DNA from: JAKQIM01 sp964633225
GTDB lineage: Bacteria > Chloroflexota > Anaerolineae > Anaerolineales > UBA4823
Assembly (NCBI GenBank): GCA_964633225.1
Contig: CAZWFQ010000015.1
Location: forward strand, 1-64,000
Direction: 5' to 3'
DNA: 64,000 nucleotides
The notes beneath the pieces are model-generated. The model had not been told where the DNA came from and searched no databases. It saw nothing but the letters and a program-made list of their open reading frames with translations. Below, in pieces: positions 42,250 through 50,857 of the stretch (positions within the stretch are counted from its first letter, which is position 1; each line of letters begins with the position of its first letter). The position numbers were made by a program, and so were the translations under genes.

Positions 42250-43186
42250 ATTCGTCCTTTGCCTGCCACTTGAGGGTCTGCAAGCCCACATCCAGGGCAG
42301 ATTTGAAGGTCATGGGGTCAGAGAGCAGGATCTTGAGGTAGGTGAGGGCGGGGCCGGGGCGCAGGGCCCATTCGCGGAAGGCGCGTTTTTGCCAATAAAG
42401 CAGGCGCTCAGCGGAGAGGCCGGGGTAATCGAGCACCGTGCCTTTATCCATGTCCACGTGCTCCCAGCGCGTGCCAGGACGGAACCAGCCCTTTTCGGTC
42501 ACTTCAAAGAAGAAGGGCGTGCCGGGGTAGGGGGCGGCGACGTGGAAGAGGGCGATATCCAGAGGCAACTGCTTGGCGAAGGCGATGGTCTGGCGGATGG
42601 TGTCTTCGGTTTCGCCGGGCAGGCCGATGATGAAATACCCCCAGTTCATGATACCAGCATCCCTGGCCCACTGCAGGGCGCGGCGGGCTTTGGCAGGGTC
42701 GGCACCCTTGTGGGCGTGCTTTAGGATAGCTTCACTGCCGCTCTCGATGCCCCAGGCGATCATGAAGCTGCCCGCCCGGGCCATCATCTTGAGCATTTCC
42801 TCATCCACGTAATCTACACGGCTGTTGGACATCCATTTGATGTTAATCTTTTCATCAATCATGCGCTGGCAGAGCTCCATCACCTGGTCACGGTTGACGG
42901 TGAAGAGATCTGAGTACATGTTGATGTAATTGACCCCCAGGTTCTTGAGCTTCCACAATTCTTCCATGATCAGCTTGGGTGAGCGCAGGCGCACGCTGTA
43001 CTGGTAGCTGACATGCTTGATGCAGTAGATGCAGCCTGCCGGGCAGCCGCGGCTGCTGAGGATGAAGGTGAAGGGGCCTTTCATCATGGGCATGAGGTAC
43101 TTCTTCAGGGGCAGCAGCTCATGCATGGGGATGGGCAGGTCGTCCAGGTCGGCGATGAAGGGGCGGGGGGCGTTGAGCACGATCTC
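42248..43186 (-). CDS. Radical SAM protein (B12-binding class), 5'-truncated by gap
   Basis: About 312 residues remain of a class B radical SAM enzyme. The [4Fe-4S] motif RGCPAGCIYC follows the preceding IADLDDLPIP segment typical of the junction after a B12-binding domain. GIESGSEAILKHAHKG and YFIIGLPGETEDT are standard for the group. The N-terminal B12 domain and start codon are lost in the 100-N gap. Members methylate or rearrange lipids, hopanoids and antibiotics; the reaction here is unknown. The next upstream genes are a glycosyltransferase and an acetyltransferase, suggesting a surface-glycan or lipid pathway (inference). Confidence 0.85.
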   Translation of the reverse strand, partial: EIVLNAPRPFIADLDDLPIPMHELLPLKKYLMPMMKGPFTFILSSRGCPAGCIYCIKHVSYQYSVRLRSPKLIMEELWKLKNLGVNYINMYSDLFTVNRDQVMELCQRMIDEKINIKWMSNSRVDYVDEEMLKMMARAGSFMIAWGIESGSEAILKHAHKGADPAKARRALQWARDAGIMNWGYFIIGLPGETEDTIRQTIAFAKQLPLDIALFHVAAPYPGTPFFFEVTEKGWFRPGTRWEHVDMDKGTVLDYPGLSAERLLYWQKRAFREWALRPGPALTYLKILLSDPMTFKSALDVGLQTLKWQAKDE

Positions 43187-43286
43187 NNNNNNNNNNNNNN
43201 NNNNNNNNNNNNNNNNNNNNNNNNNNNNNNNNNNNNNNNNNNNNNNNNNNNNNNNNNNNNNNNNNNNNNNNNNNNNNNNNNNNNNN
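43187..43286. other. 100-N assembly gap (5' part of radical SAM gene)
   Basis: Exactly 100 N between the glycosyltransferase stop codon and the truncated radical SAM gene. About 150-200 residues of coding sequence are expected here, so the true gap is several hundred bases. Confidence 0.98.
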
Positions 43287-44483
43287 TTATGGTTTTCCCA
43301 TGTCATGGCGGGTGAGGATCTCGCGCTGGCTGAGCTCGTCTAAGACGCGCAGCAAGACCCAGTAGATAATGAGCTGCATGCCCACCAGGAAGAGCAAGGC
43401 GGTGCTCAGCAGCCACAACCACAGGCGGGCAATTTCCCAGCCGTTCAGGCTGAGCACCAGGCTGATGATCCCGCCCACCAGGCCCACCAGGATGCTCAGC
43501 AGGCCCATCCACCAGAAATGACGATCGAGGGGGGCTTTGAAGAGCGGTTTGCCAAACAATCCCTGGCGAATAGGCTGCTTGTAGAAGAGTGAGACCAGGT
43601 AGTTAAAGGTGATGCCCAGGGCAAAGAGGCTGACGCCCGAAACCGCCGAGACCATGGCCCAGAAGAGCAGGCCCACGTTGAAGGGGCTGAGGCTGGTGAC
43701 GCCTGAGAGGCGCAGGAGCACTACCCAGGCCGCTACCAGGCTTGCAAAGCCCAACCCGCCAACCCCCAGCAAACCCAAAATGCGCACCGGGTTGTAGGTC
43801 AGTGCTGTCCAGACCATAGACTGCAAGAAGACCGTGCCGTCGCGGATCACGCTGAGCTTGGAACGCCCGACGCGTTCGCTGTAGGGGATAGGCGATTCTT
43901 TGACCTGCAAGCCTTCGTGGATGGCGCGCGTGCTCATTACGGGGGTCAGGTTGAGTCCATCTGGCAAGGGGTAGATGCGCTCGAGAGCCTGGCGCTTGAA
44001 GACACGCATGCCAGAAGCACTGTCGGTGACGCGCTGCCGGCCGAGGATGGTGAGCAAGGTGGCAAAGAACAGGTTGCCCACCCGGCGGGTGATGGGCATC
44101 TTGCTGTCGGCCCCAGCCATGCGCGAGCCGATCACCAGGTCGGCGCCCTGCAGGGCCAATTGGCAGAGCTGGGGAAAATATTCGGGCGGATAGGTGCCAT
44201 CGGCATCCAGGAATCCGATCAACTCGCCGCTGGACTGGGCGAAACCGGTCTTGAGGGCCCCGCCGTAGCCTTTATTCTGGGCATGGCGCACCAGCTTAAC
44301 ACCGGGGATGGCAGCGGCAATCTCAGCGGTGCGGTCGTGTGAGCAGTCATCTACCACCAGCAGTTCAAGGTGTTCGATACCAGCCTGCTGCAGGGCAGGT
44401 GCCACAGCTAAGACGCGCTGGGCAATATCTGCGATGCCGCTCTCTTCATTATATGCAGGGATCACTACGGATAGGGTGGTCAT
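43287..44483 (-). CDS. Glycosyltransferase family 2 with membrane C-terminus (DPM1/DPG-synthase-like)
   Basis: The 398-residue protein has an N-terminal GT-A domain: VVIPAYNEE, LLVVDDCSHD, the NKGYGGALKTG segment and the metal-binding LDADGTYPP. The C-terminal ~170 residues carry four or so membrane helices. It resembles polyprenyl-phosphate mannose/glucose synthases that load a sugar onto a lipid carrier. It lies between the acetyltransferase and the truncated radical SAM gene, all transcribed leftward, and its stop codon touches the assembly gap. Confidence 0.88.
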   Translation of the reverse strand: MTTLSVVIPAYNEESGIADIAQRVLAVAPALQQAGIEHLELLVVDDCSHDRTAEIAAAIPGVKLVRHAQNKGYGGALKTGFAQSSGELIGFLDADGTYPPEYFPQLCQLALQGADLVIGSRMAGADSKMPITRRVGNLFFATLLTILGRQRVTDSASGMRVFKRQALERIYPLPDGLNLTPVMSTRAIHEGLQVKESPIPYSERVGRSKLSVIRDGTVFLQSMVWTALTYNPVRILGLLGVGGLGFASLVAAWVVLLRLSGVTSLSPFNVGLLFWAMVSAVSGVSLFALGITFNYLVSLFYKQPIRQGLFGKPLFKAPLDRHFWWMGLLSILVGLVGGIISLVLSLNGWEIARLWLWLLSTALLFLVGMQLIIYWVLLRVLDELSQREILTRHDMGKP

Positions 44484-44510
44484 GTTTTTCCTTTAGGTCA
44501 TTTAAGGTCA

Positions 44511-44540
44511 AACCGCAGAGACGCGGAGTGCGCAGAGTTT
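44511..44540. repeat. Dispersed CCGCAGAGACGC-type repeat, copy 2
   Basis: AACCGCAGAGACGCGGAGTG followed by CGCAGAGTTTTT. It shares a 17-base core with the copy at 1269 and lies in the gap between the acetyltransferase and glycosyltransferase genes. Confidence 0.65.
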
Positions 44541-44578
44541 TTGGTGAGGTGTTTTTCTGTTGTACTTTTGATTTGTTA

Positions 44579-45310
44579 TTAAAAATAAATCTGTGGGTGT
44601 GGGCGTTTGTTTTCTTCAGCGCTGGTGATCTCTTTGATCACACGGGCAGGCACGCCGCCAACCACAGTGTGGGGCGGGACATCTTTGGTGACAACCGCCC
44701 CGGCGGCTACCACGGCGCCTTTGCCCACGCACACACCATCGGTGATGACGGCTCCTGAGCCAAGCCAGACGTCGTCTTCAATGATGATGCCTTCAGCGGT
44801 GATACCTTGCTCAACAAAGGGGCGGTTGGGGTCATCGAAGATATGATTCACGGCGATGATCTGGGTAAAAGGGGAGGTGTAGACGCGGTCGCCAATGGTC
44901 ACGCCGCCCTGGCCGCGGATGATGCTGTACTCGCCCACTAACGAGTCGCGGCCGATCTTGATGCCAGCATGCGGCAAGCCGCGGAAGTTATATACATGCA
45001 GCACCGCTCCATGCATCACCAGGCTGTTCTCACCAATCTCAATGCCGTTGGGGCAGGCGTGCAGGTACACGCCCTCGTCCAGGTAGGCGCCGCGCCCCAG
45101 GTGGATGTGGTCGGCAAAGCGCAGGCGGACGTTCTTCTCGATGGCTGCCAGCCCGTCCATGTGCAGGATGAGGCGATAGAAGATGCCGCGCAACCCCACG
45201 CCCAGGATGGTGGGCACCCAGCCGAAGAAAAGATAGAGCGTTTGCTCAAGGATGTAACGTCCCAGGTTTGAGGCCTGGCGGCCGAGATAGAGTTGGATGT
45301 TCTTAAGCAT
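44579..45310 (-). CDS. Left-handed beta-helix acyltransferase (hexapeptide O-acetyltransferase)
   Basis: The 243-residue protein has an N-terminal helical/membrane-associated segment (~residues 1-60), then hexapeptide repeats such as IHLGRGAYLDEGVYLHA and IIIEDDVWLGSGAVI, with the catalytic His in NHIF and a closing VVGGVPARVI typical of the LacA/CysE-like group. It transfers acetyl or another acyl group from acyl-CoA to a sugar or related hydroxyl. Its context with a lipid-linked glycosyltransferase suggests surface polysaccharide decoration. Confidence 0.85.
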   Translation of the reverse strand: MLKNIQLYLGRQASNLGRYILEQTLYLFFGWVPTILGVGLRGIFYRLILHMDGLAAIEKNVRLRFADHIHLGRGAYLDEGVYLHACPNGIEIGENSLVMHGAVLHVYNFRGLPHAGIKIGRDSLVGEYSIIRGQGGVTIGDRVYTSPFTQIIAVNHIFDDPNRPFVEQGITAEGIIIEDDVWLGSGAVITDGVCVGKGAVVAAGAVVTKDVPPHTVVGGVPARVIKEITSAEENKRPHPQIYF

Positions 45311-45329
45311 AGCGGACCATAATCATTTT

Positions 45330-45355
45330 ACCGCAGAGATGCAGAGTGCGCTGGC
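45330..45355. repeat. Dispersed CCGCAGAGACGC-type repeat, copy 3
   Basis: TACCGCAGAGATGCAGAGTG then CGCTGG, a diverged copy of the repeats at 1269 and 44511, again intergenic. Confidence 0.55.
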
Positions 45356-45389
45356 ACTTAGAACGGGTTTTCTCGGTGCCAGTGTGGTT

Positions 45390-46871
45390 TTATCCAATGT
45401 TTTCTGCTTGCTCGATCTGTTTGGCTTCTTGCCAAAGAGCCAACATCTCATCCAGGGTGAAATCTGAGACCGTCTTGCCCTGGCGGAGGGCGGTTTGTTC
45501 TATGTGGCCAAAACGACGTTTGAAACGGGCGTTGGTTTGGCGCAGGGCGCTTTCGGCGTCGATGTTGTAACGGCGCGCCAGATTTGAGAGGGCAAAGAAC
45601 AGGTCGCCGATCTCGTAGGAGCGCTCGGCCTGGTCAGAGGCGGCTGAGAATTCCTGGCATTCCTCGCAAATTTTGTCGACCACATCTTGCACCTGGGGCC
45701 ATTCAAAGCCGGTGCGGGCGGCACGTGCCTGGTATTCCACTGCTTGTGACAGGGCGGGCAGGGCCAGGGCCACGCCATCCAGGAGGCCTTTGGGCGGTTT
45801 ATCGCTTTCTTTGGCGGCCTGGCGCTCTGCGGCCTTGATTTGGTCCCAATTCTTTAAGACGTGTTCCACGCCATCCACCTCTACATTTGAAAAGACGTGA
45901 GGGTGACGGCGGACGATCTTATCGTGGATGTGCTGGATGACCTCAGCCATGCGGTACTCGCCGTATTCGTTGGCGATCTGGGCGTGTAAAACGATCTGAA
46001 GGAGCAGATCGCCAAATTCTTCGCGCATGGCGGCGGCATTGTCAGCATCCAGGGCGGTCAACACTTCGTAGGTTTCTTCAAGCAGATTGGTGCGCAGGGT
46101 TTGGTGATCTTGTTTGCGGTCCCAGGGGCAGCCATTGGGGGCACGCAGGTGAGCGATGATCTCCTGGAAGGCTTCGAAGGATGTGCCTGTGCCAAGAGGC
46201 GGCAGGTACAGGCTGGTCAGCAAGCCGGTGTGTGGGCTGCGGTCTATTTCGTATAGCCGAAGATCCTCGATCAACTGCTCAGACGTGCCGGCGGCGTGCA
46301 CCAGGCGCACGGGGTGCTCATCGGGATAGACTTCCATCAGGGTCAGCTTGACCTCTGAGGCGATGGCTGGGGAATGAATCTGGGTGATGATGGCAGGTGC
46401 ATCTGGCGGAAAGGGTGGGGTATGGGCTTTTGCAAGCAGCAAGGCATCTGCCAGGGCGGTATGGGGTAGGGGATCCAGACCCAGGGCGGTGCAGGTGGGC
46501 TCTAAGAAGCTCAGGCCCTCGATGATGCGCAGCGGTAGGCCTTCGTGGCGGGCACGGCGGGCGATCTGGGGGCTGGTGGCTTCGGCTATGAAGGGGTGCC
46601 CTGGCACAGCATAGACCACGCCCTGGGGGCGGCGGCCCAGTGCCAGCACCTGTTCAACAATGGCTGTGGACAGGTGCTCGAAGCTGGAGGGTGTTTCAAG
46701 TAAATCGTCAAATGAATGGATTGTCAGGTGAGTTGGAAAGCCAGCGATGGTGGGGTGGTGGCGAGTGCGCAGGTGGATCTCTGAACACTCTTCAAGCACC
46801 TGCCACGCCTGGCGAGTGAGCAGTTCAATGCCAGCGGGGCCGAGTCCTAAGATGGTGATGGAAGGGGTCAT
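45390..46871 (-). CDS. mazG: Nucleoside triphosphate pyrophosphohydrolase MazG with tetrapyrrole-methylase-like domain (YabN type)
   Basis: The 493-residue fusion has an N-terminal SAM-methylase-like fold (ILGLGPAGIELLT, YAVPGHPFIAEAT) and a C-terminal MazG with the diagnostic CPWDRKQDHQTLRTNLLEE plus the EEFGDLLLQIVLHA acidic motif, then a second half-repeat (EIGDLFFALSNLARR). MazG hydrolyses non-canonical NTPs to monophosphates, cleaning nucleotide pools. The gene follows the ribosomal operon terminator and runs in the same direction. Confidence 0.93.
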   Translation of the reverse strand: MTPSITILGLGPAGIELLTRQAWQVLEECSEIHLRTRHHPTIAGFPTHLTIHSFDDLLETPSSFEHLSTAIVEQVLALGRRPQGVVYAVPGHPFIAEATSPQIARRARHEGLPLRIIEGLSFLEPTCTALGLDPLPHTALADALLLAKAHTPPFPPDAPAIITQIHSPAIASEVKLTLMEVYPDEHPVRLVHAAGTSEQLIEDLRLYEIDRSPHTGLLTSLYLPPLGTGTSFEAFQEIIAHLRAPNGCPWDRKQDHQTLRTNLLEETYEVLTALDADNAAAMREEFGDLLLQIVLHAQIANEYGEYRMAEVIQHIHDKIVRRHPHVFSNVEVDGVEHVLKNWDQIKAAERQAAKESDKPPKGLLDGVALALPALSQAVEYQARAARTGFEWPQVQDVVDKICEECQEFSAASDQAERSYEIGDLFFALSNLARRYNIDAESALRQTNARFKRRFGHIEQTALRQGKTVSDFTLDEMLALWQEAKQIEQAENIG

Positions 46872-46891
46872 AAAGGTTTATTTAGAAGAAA

Positions 46892-46947
46892 ACAAGGGTG
46901 AAGCAGTGCAGGCGACAGAAAATCGCTTGGCATTGCTTCACCCTTGT
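46892..46947 (-). terminator. Terminator of the ribosomal protein operon
   Basis: On the minus strand ACAAGGGTGAAGCA and TGCTTCACCCTTGT form a 14-base-pair stem around a 28-base loop, followed by TTTCTTCT. It lies 40 bases after rpsI and just before mazG. Confidence 0.75.
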
Positions 46948-46987
46948 TCTGGTTTCTCCCTTTGAGAAGGGATGGATGGGTAAGCCT

Positions 46988-47383
46988 TTAGCGCTTGGTG
47001 TACGTAGGAGCCTTGCGAGCGCGCTTGAGGCCGGGCTTCTTGCGTTCTTTGACACGTGGGTCGCGAGTCAAGAAGCCGCCTTTGCGCATGGCAGGGCGCC
47101 ATTCAGGGTTCATCAAGATGAGGGCACGAGCCAGGCCCATCTTGACGGCGTCGGTTTGACCGGTGGTGCCGCCGCCTTCGACAATGGCGGTGATATCCAG
47201 GGTGGTGCGCTCTTCGCCAGCAGCCTTGAGCGGGCCAACGATGGTTTCAACATCGCCAGTGCGCCCGAAGTACTGCTCAACCGGCTTGCCGTTGATGGTG
47301 AACAAACCGCTGCCGCTGGCAATGCGCACGCGGGCAGTGCTTTCTTTGCGGCGGCCAATACCTTCATAATATTGGACTGACAT
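46988..47383 (-). CDS. rpsI: 30S ribosomal protein S9
   Basis: The 131-residue protein starts YYEGIGRRKESTARVRI and ends in the conserved basic KRARKAPTYTKR tail that reaches the P-site tRNA. AAGGAG precedes the ATG. It is the last gene of the ribosomal train, 2 bases after rplM, the usual L13-S9 pair. Confidence 0.97.
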   Translation of the reverse strand: MSVQYYEGIGRRKESTARVRIASGSGLFTINGKPVEQYFGRTGDVETIVGPLKAAGEERTTLDITAIVEGGGTTGQTDAVKMGLARALILMNPEWRPAMRKGGFLTRDPRVKERKKPGLKRARKAPTYTKR

Positions 47384-47385
47384 AA

Positions 47386-47823
47386 TTACTCCTTCGGGTT
47401 CTGCGCGGCGTGCGGGTGCTCAGGGCCGGCGTAGATTTTGAGCTTTTTGATCACCTGGCGACCAAACTTGTTGTGCGGCATCATGCCCCACACGGCGCTG
47501 CGTAGGACGCGGTCAGGGTGCTTGGCTAACTGCTGGCGCAGGGTGATGGCCTTGATCCCACTTGGATGCCCAGAGTGGTGATAGTACACTTTATCATCCA
47601 TTTTGTTGCCGGTGGTGCGGACGCGCTCGGCGTTGACGACGACGACGTGATCGCCAGTGTCAACCCCGGGGGTGAAGCTCGGCTTATGTTTGCCCAGCAG
47701 GATGTGGGCAATGTGCGATGCCAAGCGGCCCAGATTCTGGTCATTGGCATCGACCAAGATCCAGTCGCTGTGAAGCTCAGCAGCTTTGGGGATGTATGTC
47801 TTCTGCACGTTCAATCTCTCCAT
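47386..47823 (-). CDS. rplM: 50S ribosomal protein L13
   Basis: The 145-residue protein has the L13 start NVQKTYIPKAAE and the core LGRLASHIAHILLGKHKP. ATG at 47823 is chosen over a GTG at 47847 because family members begin near this point, but no clear Shine-Dalgarno sequence precedes it. A GCGGGTTT/AAACCCGC hairpin lies between the two candidate starts, possibly involved in autoregulation (inference). Confidence 0.95.
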   Translation of the reverse strand: MERLNVQKTYIPKAAELHSDWILVDANDQNLGRLASHIAHILLGKHKPSFTPGVDTGDHVVVVNAERVRTTGNKMDDKVYYHHSGHPSGIKAITLRQQLAKHPDRVLRSAVWGMMPHNKFGRQVIKKLKIYAGPEHPHAAQNPKE

Positions 47824-47827
47824 ATTG

Positions 47828-47845
47828 GCGGGTTTAGAAACCCGC
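47828..47845 (-). promoter_or_regulatory. Hairpin immediately before rplM
   Basis: GCGGGTTT and AAACCCGC are exact complements separated by two bases, five bases upstream of the L13 start codon. It would sit where the ribosome binds. Confidence 0.5.
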
Positions 47846-47903
47846 ACTTCTTGGCGCTCAGCCCCGGTGGGGGAGCTGTGGTCGCCAGTGATTTTACTGT
47901 ATC

Positions 47904-48686
47904 CTACACGACGTCAGGCTGTGGGCCTGGGGGCTGCAAGTTCCCAGGGGTATAAAACACTTCTACCAGCACCAGTCCCTGTGCCGGAGCCAGCCCATGC
48001 ATGGGCGGGACGACACTGCCTGGATGCAAGGCTTGCGGCAGCGTTTGCGGCTGCTGTTGGCCTTGCCCGATAAGCACCTGCATGTGAACCAGGCGGCGTA
48101 CCATGTGGTACAAGAACGCATGCGCGGTAATCTCAAACATCAGGAAGGGCGTTTGCTCTTTCCACGATGCCGCAAGAACACCGCGAACCGTGCTGCCTTT
48201 GGGCCGGGGCGGGGTACCAAAGGATGCAAAGTCGTGCCACCCGGGTAGGTGCGCGGCAGACTGGTTGAGGGCATTCAGATCAGCAGGCGGCCATACTCTC
48301 CATGCGTAACGCTCGAGGAGTGGGTTCCGTGCTGGCTGGCAGTAGATGGCATAGCGGTAGCGGCGGGCAGTGGCGTGATAGCGGGGATGAAAATCTGCTG
48401 CAGCCACGCGTACAGCCAGAGCAGATGCATCAGGGGGCAGGTGAGCGTTGAGAGCCTGTTGGAGCGCCTGTGTGGAATGCGCCCATTCGAGGTCAAAAGC
48501 CACTACCTGCCCGGCAGCGTGCACACCACGATCGGTGCGCCCGGCTGCCAGCAGCGTCTGCCCTTGCCAGCCCAACTGCCGTAGAGCATCTTCAAAGACA
48601 CCCTGCACAGTGCGGACACGGGCCTGCCGTTGAAAGCCCTGGAACTCAGAGCCGTCGTAGGCGAGGATAACCTGGTAACGTTCCAT
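47904..48686 (-). CDS. truA: tRNA pseudouridine(38-40) synthase TruA
   Basis: The 260-residue enzyme has the N-terminal LAYDGSEFQGFQ and the catalytic Asp in GRTDRGVHA, with the later FLYHMVRRLV motif. It makes pseudouridine in the anticodon arm of tRNAs. It lies in the ribosomal operon between rplQ and rplM, a common position. No Shine-Dalgarno sequence is visible; a 9-bp hairpin ends seven bases before the start codon. Confidence 0.96.
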   Translation of the reverse strand: MERYQVILAYDGSEFQGFQRQARVRTVQGVFEDALRQLGWQGQTLLAAGRTDRGVHAAGQVVAFDLEWAHSTQALQQALNAHLPPDASALAVRVAAADFHPRYHATARRYRYAIYCQPARNPLLERYAWRVWPPADLNALNQSAAHLPGWHDFASFGTPPRPKGSTVRGVLAASWKEQTPFLMFEITAHAFLYHMVRRLVHMQVLIGQGQQQPQTLPQALHPGSVVPPMHGLAPAQGLVLVEVFYTPGNLQPPGPQPDVV

Positions 48687-48692
48687 ATTTCA

Positions 48693-48728
48693 GCGATTAG
48701 CCGTTAGCGGGTGCAGGTCGCTAATCGC
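48693..48728 (-). promoter_or_regulatory. Hairpin immediately before truA
   Basis: GCGATTAGC and GCTAATCGC pair perfectly around 18 bases in the rplQ-truA gap. Confidence 0.5.
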
Positions 48729-48740
48729 CACTTGCTTGGT

Positions 48741-49118
48741 TTATTCTTCAACCAACTCGATCAAAACCATCTCAGCGGCATCGCCCAGGCGCTTGCCAAG
48801 CTTCATTACACGGGTGTAACCACCCGGGCGCCCTTTAAAGCGGGGGGCAATGTCGTCGAACAGTTTGTTGATGATTTCGTTGCTGCCCAGGCGGGCGGCT
48901 GCCAGGCGGCGGGCATGAACTGCGCCGCTATCGCCAGCTTCGTTGCCACGCTTCGCCAGGGTGATCAGGCGCTCGGCCTGGCCACGAATGGCCTCAGCTT
49001 TGGCGCTGGTGGTCTCGATGCGTTCGTGTTCAAACAGCTGCTTGATCAAGGTGCGGCGCAAAGCAATGCGCTCATCCTTGCTGCGGCTTAACTTAACTCC
49101 TGCTACTTTATGTCGCAT
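48741..49118 (-). CDS. rplQ: 50S ribosomal protein L17
   Basis: The 125-residue protein begins MRHKVAGVKLSRSKDERIAL, the standard L17 start. The ATG at 49118 is preferred over an upstream TTG at 49124 because GGAG lies 9 bases away from it and only 3 from the TTG. It follows rpoA, whose stop is 6 bases upstream. Confidence 0.97.
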   Translation of the reverse strand: MRHKVAGVKLSRSKDERIALRRTLIKQLFEHERIETTSAKAEAIRGQAERLITLAKRGNEAGDSGAVHARRLAAARLGSNEIINKLFDDIAPRFKGRPGGYTRVMKLGKRLGDAAEMVLIELVEE

Positions 49119-49124
49119 ATCCAA

Positions 49125-50096
49125 TTACTCCGCTTCAGTTTCTTTCGCATCCCGGAGGTAGCCCTTCTCGCGCATCTTTTGACGCAGTTCGTCCAGGCTC
49201 TTCTCGCCGAAATTCCGGATGGACATGACGGCTTCTTCGCCCTTTTCGAGCAGGTCAAGCACTTCGCCCACGGTGGTGATGCCGGTGCGCTTGAGTGAGT
49301 TGAAGACACGCACCGACAGATCGAGGTTCTCAATGGGGGTCTCGATCATCTCGCTCGTCAGGTGATCTTCTTCACTGACCTCTTCGGTGATGGCGGCCAG
49401 CGTTTCTTCGCTGATGCCAGCCAGGTGCCGGATGTGGTCGATGAGGATCTTGGCGGCGGTGCTAAGGGAGTTTTCTGGGGAGGTGGTGCCATCCGTCCAG
49501 ATCTCCAGGATGAGTTTATCGTAGTTGGTGCTTTGCCCAACGCGGGCAGAGCTAACATCCCAATTGACGCGCCGGATGGGGCTGTAGATGGCATCCACGG
49601 GCAGCTCGCCAATCGGCAGGCGGCCAGTGCGATCATCAGCAGGGGAGTAGCCCCGCCCACGCTCGACGGTCATTTCAATTTCAAGGTTGGCCTTCTTATC
49701 ATCCACCGAGAAGAGGTAGAGATCGGGGTTGATGATCTCCACTTCGGGCGGGGCGATGATATCGGCGGCGGTAACAGTGCCTTCGCCTTGCACGGTAAGG
49801 TGCAGGCGGGCATTTTCAACATCGTTCAGCTTCAGGCGCAGCTGCTTGATTTGCAGCATGACGCGGATGACGTCTTCACGCACACCGGGGATGTCGCTAA
49901 ATTCGTGCTGCACATCTGCGATGCGGATAGATGTCACGGCGGCGCCTTCTAGAGACGACAAGAGCACACGGCGCAGGGCGTTGCCCAGCGTGATGCCATA
50001 GCCATGCTCTAAAGGGCTGATGATAAACTTGCCGTAGTTCCGAGCCTCGGCTTCGCGCTCGATCTTCGGCGTTACCATGTTACTCAGACTTAACAC
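49125..50096 (-). CDS. rpoA: DNA-directed RNA polymerase subunit alpha
   Basis: The 323-residue protein has the N-terminal dimerisation domain (FIISPLEHGYGITLGNALRRVLLSSLEG) and a C-terminal domain with the helix-hairpin-helix TTVGEVLDLLEKG...RNFGEKSLDELRQKM, linked by an acidic stretch. The CTD binds UP elements and activators. The GTG start is supported by GAGG 6 bases upstream; an in-frame ATG six codons later has no such site. A long hairpin separates it from rpsD. Confidence 0.97.
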   Translation of the reverse strand: MLSLSNMVTPKIEREAEARNYGKFIISPLEHGYGITLGNALRRVLLSSLEGAAVTSIRIADVQHEFSDIPGVREDVIRVMLQIKQLRLKLNDVENARLHLTVQGEGTVTAADIIAPPEVEIINPDLYLFSVDDKKANLEIEMTVERGRGYSPADDRTGRLPIGELPVDAIYSPIRRVNWDVSSARVGQSTNYDKLILEIWTDGTTSPENSLSTAAKILIDHIRHLAGISEETLAAITEEVSEEDHLTSEMIETPIENLDLSVRVFNSLKRTGITTVGEVLDLLEKGEEAVMSIRNFGEKSLDELRQKMREKGYLRDAKETEAE

Positions 50097-50126
50097 AGTT
50101 CACCTCTTCCCTCGCGCGCTGCACGC

Positions 50127-50177
50127 GGCAGGTTCCAGTGCCAGTTGGGCCAAGGGGCCGCCTGGTTGGAACCTGCC
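50127..50177 (-). promoter_or_regulatory. Long hairpin between rpsD and rpoA
   Basis: GGCAGGTTCCA and TGGAACCTGCC form an 11-bp stem around a G/C-rich loop that contains GGCC/GGCC. It lies in the 93-base gap between S4 and alpha, where many bacteria adjust alpha expression. No U-run follows. Confidence 0.5.
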
Positions 50178-50189
50178 TGCACGCAACGA

Positions 50190-50828
50190 TTACCGCGAGT
50201 AGTATTCAACGATCAACTGTTCACCCAGATTGGCATCAATCTCGGCACGTTCTGGCAAGCGGATGACCGAACCTGAAAATTCTTTCAGGTCGCGGCTGAG
50301 CCAATTGGGAACGTTGCGAGTTTCGGCTAAGGGCTCAAGTTCCTTGAAGTAAGTGCTCTTGAGCGAATTTGGGCGGACTGAGATCACATCGCCAGCCGAC
50401 ATCAGCATAGAGGGGACGTCGGTGCGGCGGCCATTGACGGCGAAGTGGCCATGCGTTACAAGCAAGCGGGCTTCGGCCCGGCTGCTGGCAAACCCAAGGC
50501 GGTAGACGACATTATCCAGGCGCGACTCAAGAATCTGGAGCAGATTCAAGCCGGTGAGGCCGCGTCGCTTGTTGGAAACTTCGTAGTAACGGCGGAACTG
50601 GCGTTCAAGCACTCCGAAAACACGGCGTGCTTTTTGCTTGGCGCGCAGCTGGCGAGCAAAATCCGATTCGCGCTTGCGGCGGAATTGAGCGCCTTTGCCG
50701 TGCATGCCTGGTGGGTAGGCGCGGCGTTCCATTGAGCACTTGGAGGTGTAGCAGCGCGCGCCCTTCAGGAACAGCTTTTCGCCTTCTCGCCGGCACAATT
50801 TACAAACTGGCCCACGATACTTTGCCAT
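50190..50828 (-). CDS. rpsD: 30S ribosomal protein S4
   Basis: The 212-residue protein begins MAKYRGPVCKLCRREG and keeps the zinc-binding Cys set (C9, C12, C26, C31), so it is the zinc-containing form. The S4 RNA-binding domain has SRLDNVVYRLGFASSRAEARLLVTHGHF. S4 nucleates the 30S body. In other bacteria it represses the alpha operon. Confidence 0.97.
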   Translation of the reverse strand: MAKYRGPVCKLCRREGEKLFLKGARCYTSKCSMERRAYPPGMHGKGAQFRRKRESDFARQLRAKQKARRVFGVLERQFRRYYEVSNKRRGLTGLNLLQILESRLDNVVYRLGFASSRAEARLLVTHGHFAVNGRRTDVPSMLMSAGDVISVRPNSLKSTYFKELEPLAETRNVPNWLSRDLKEFSGSVIRLPERAEIDANLGEQLIVEYYSR

Positions 50829-50857
50829 AAATCTCTTACCTCATTCGTATGATCAGA

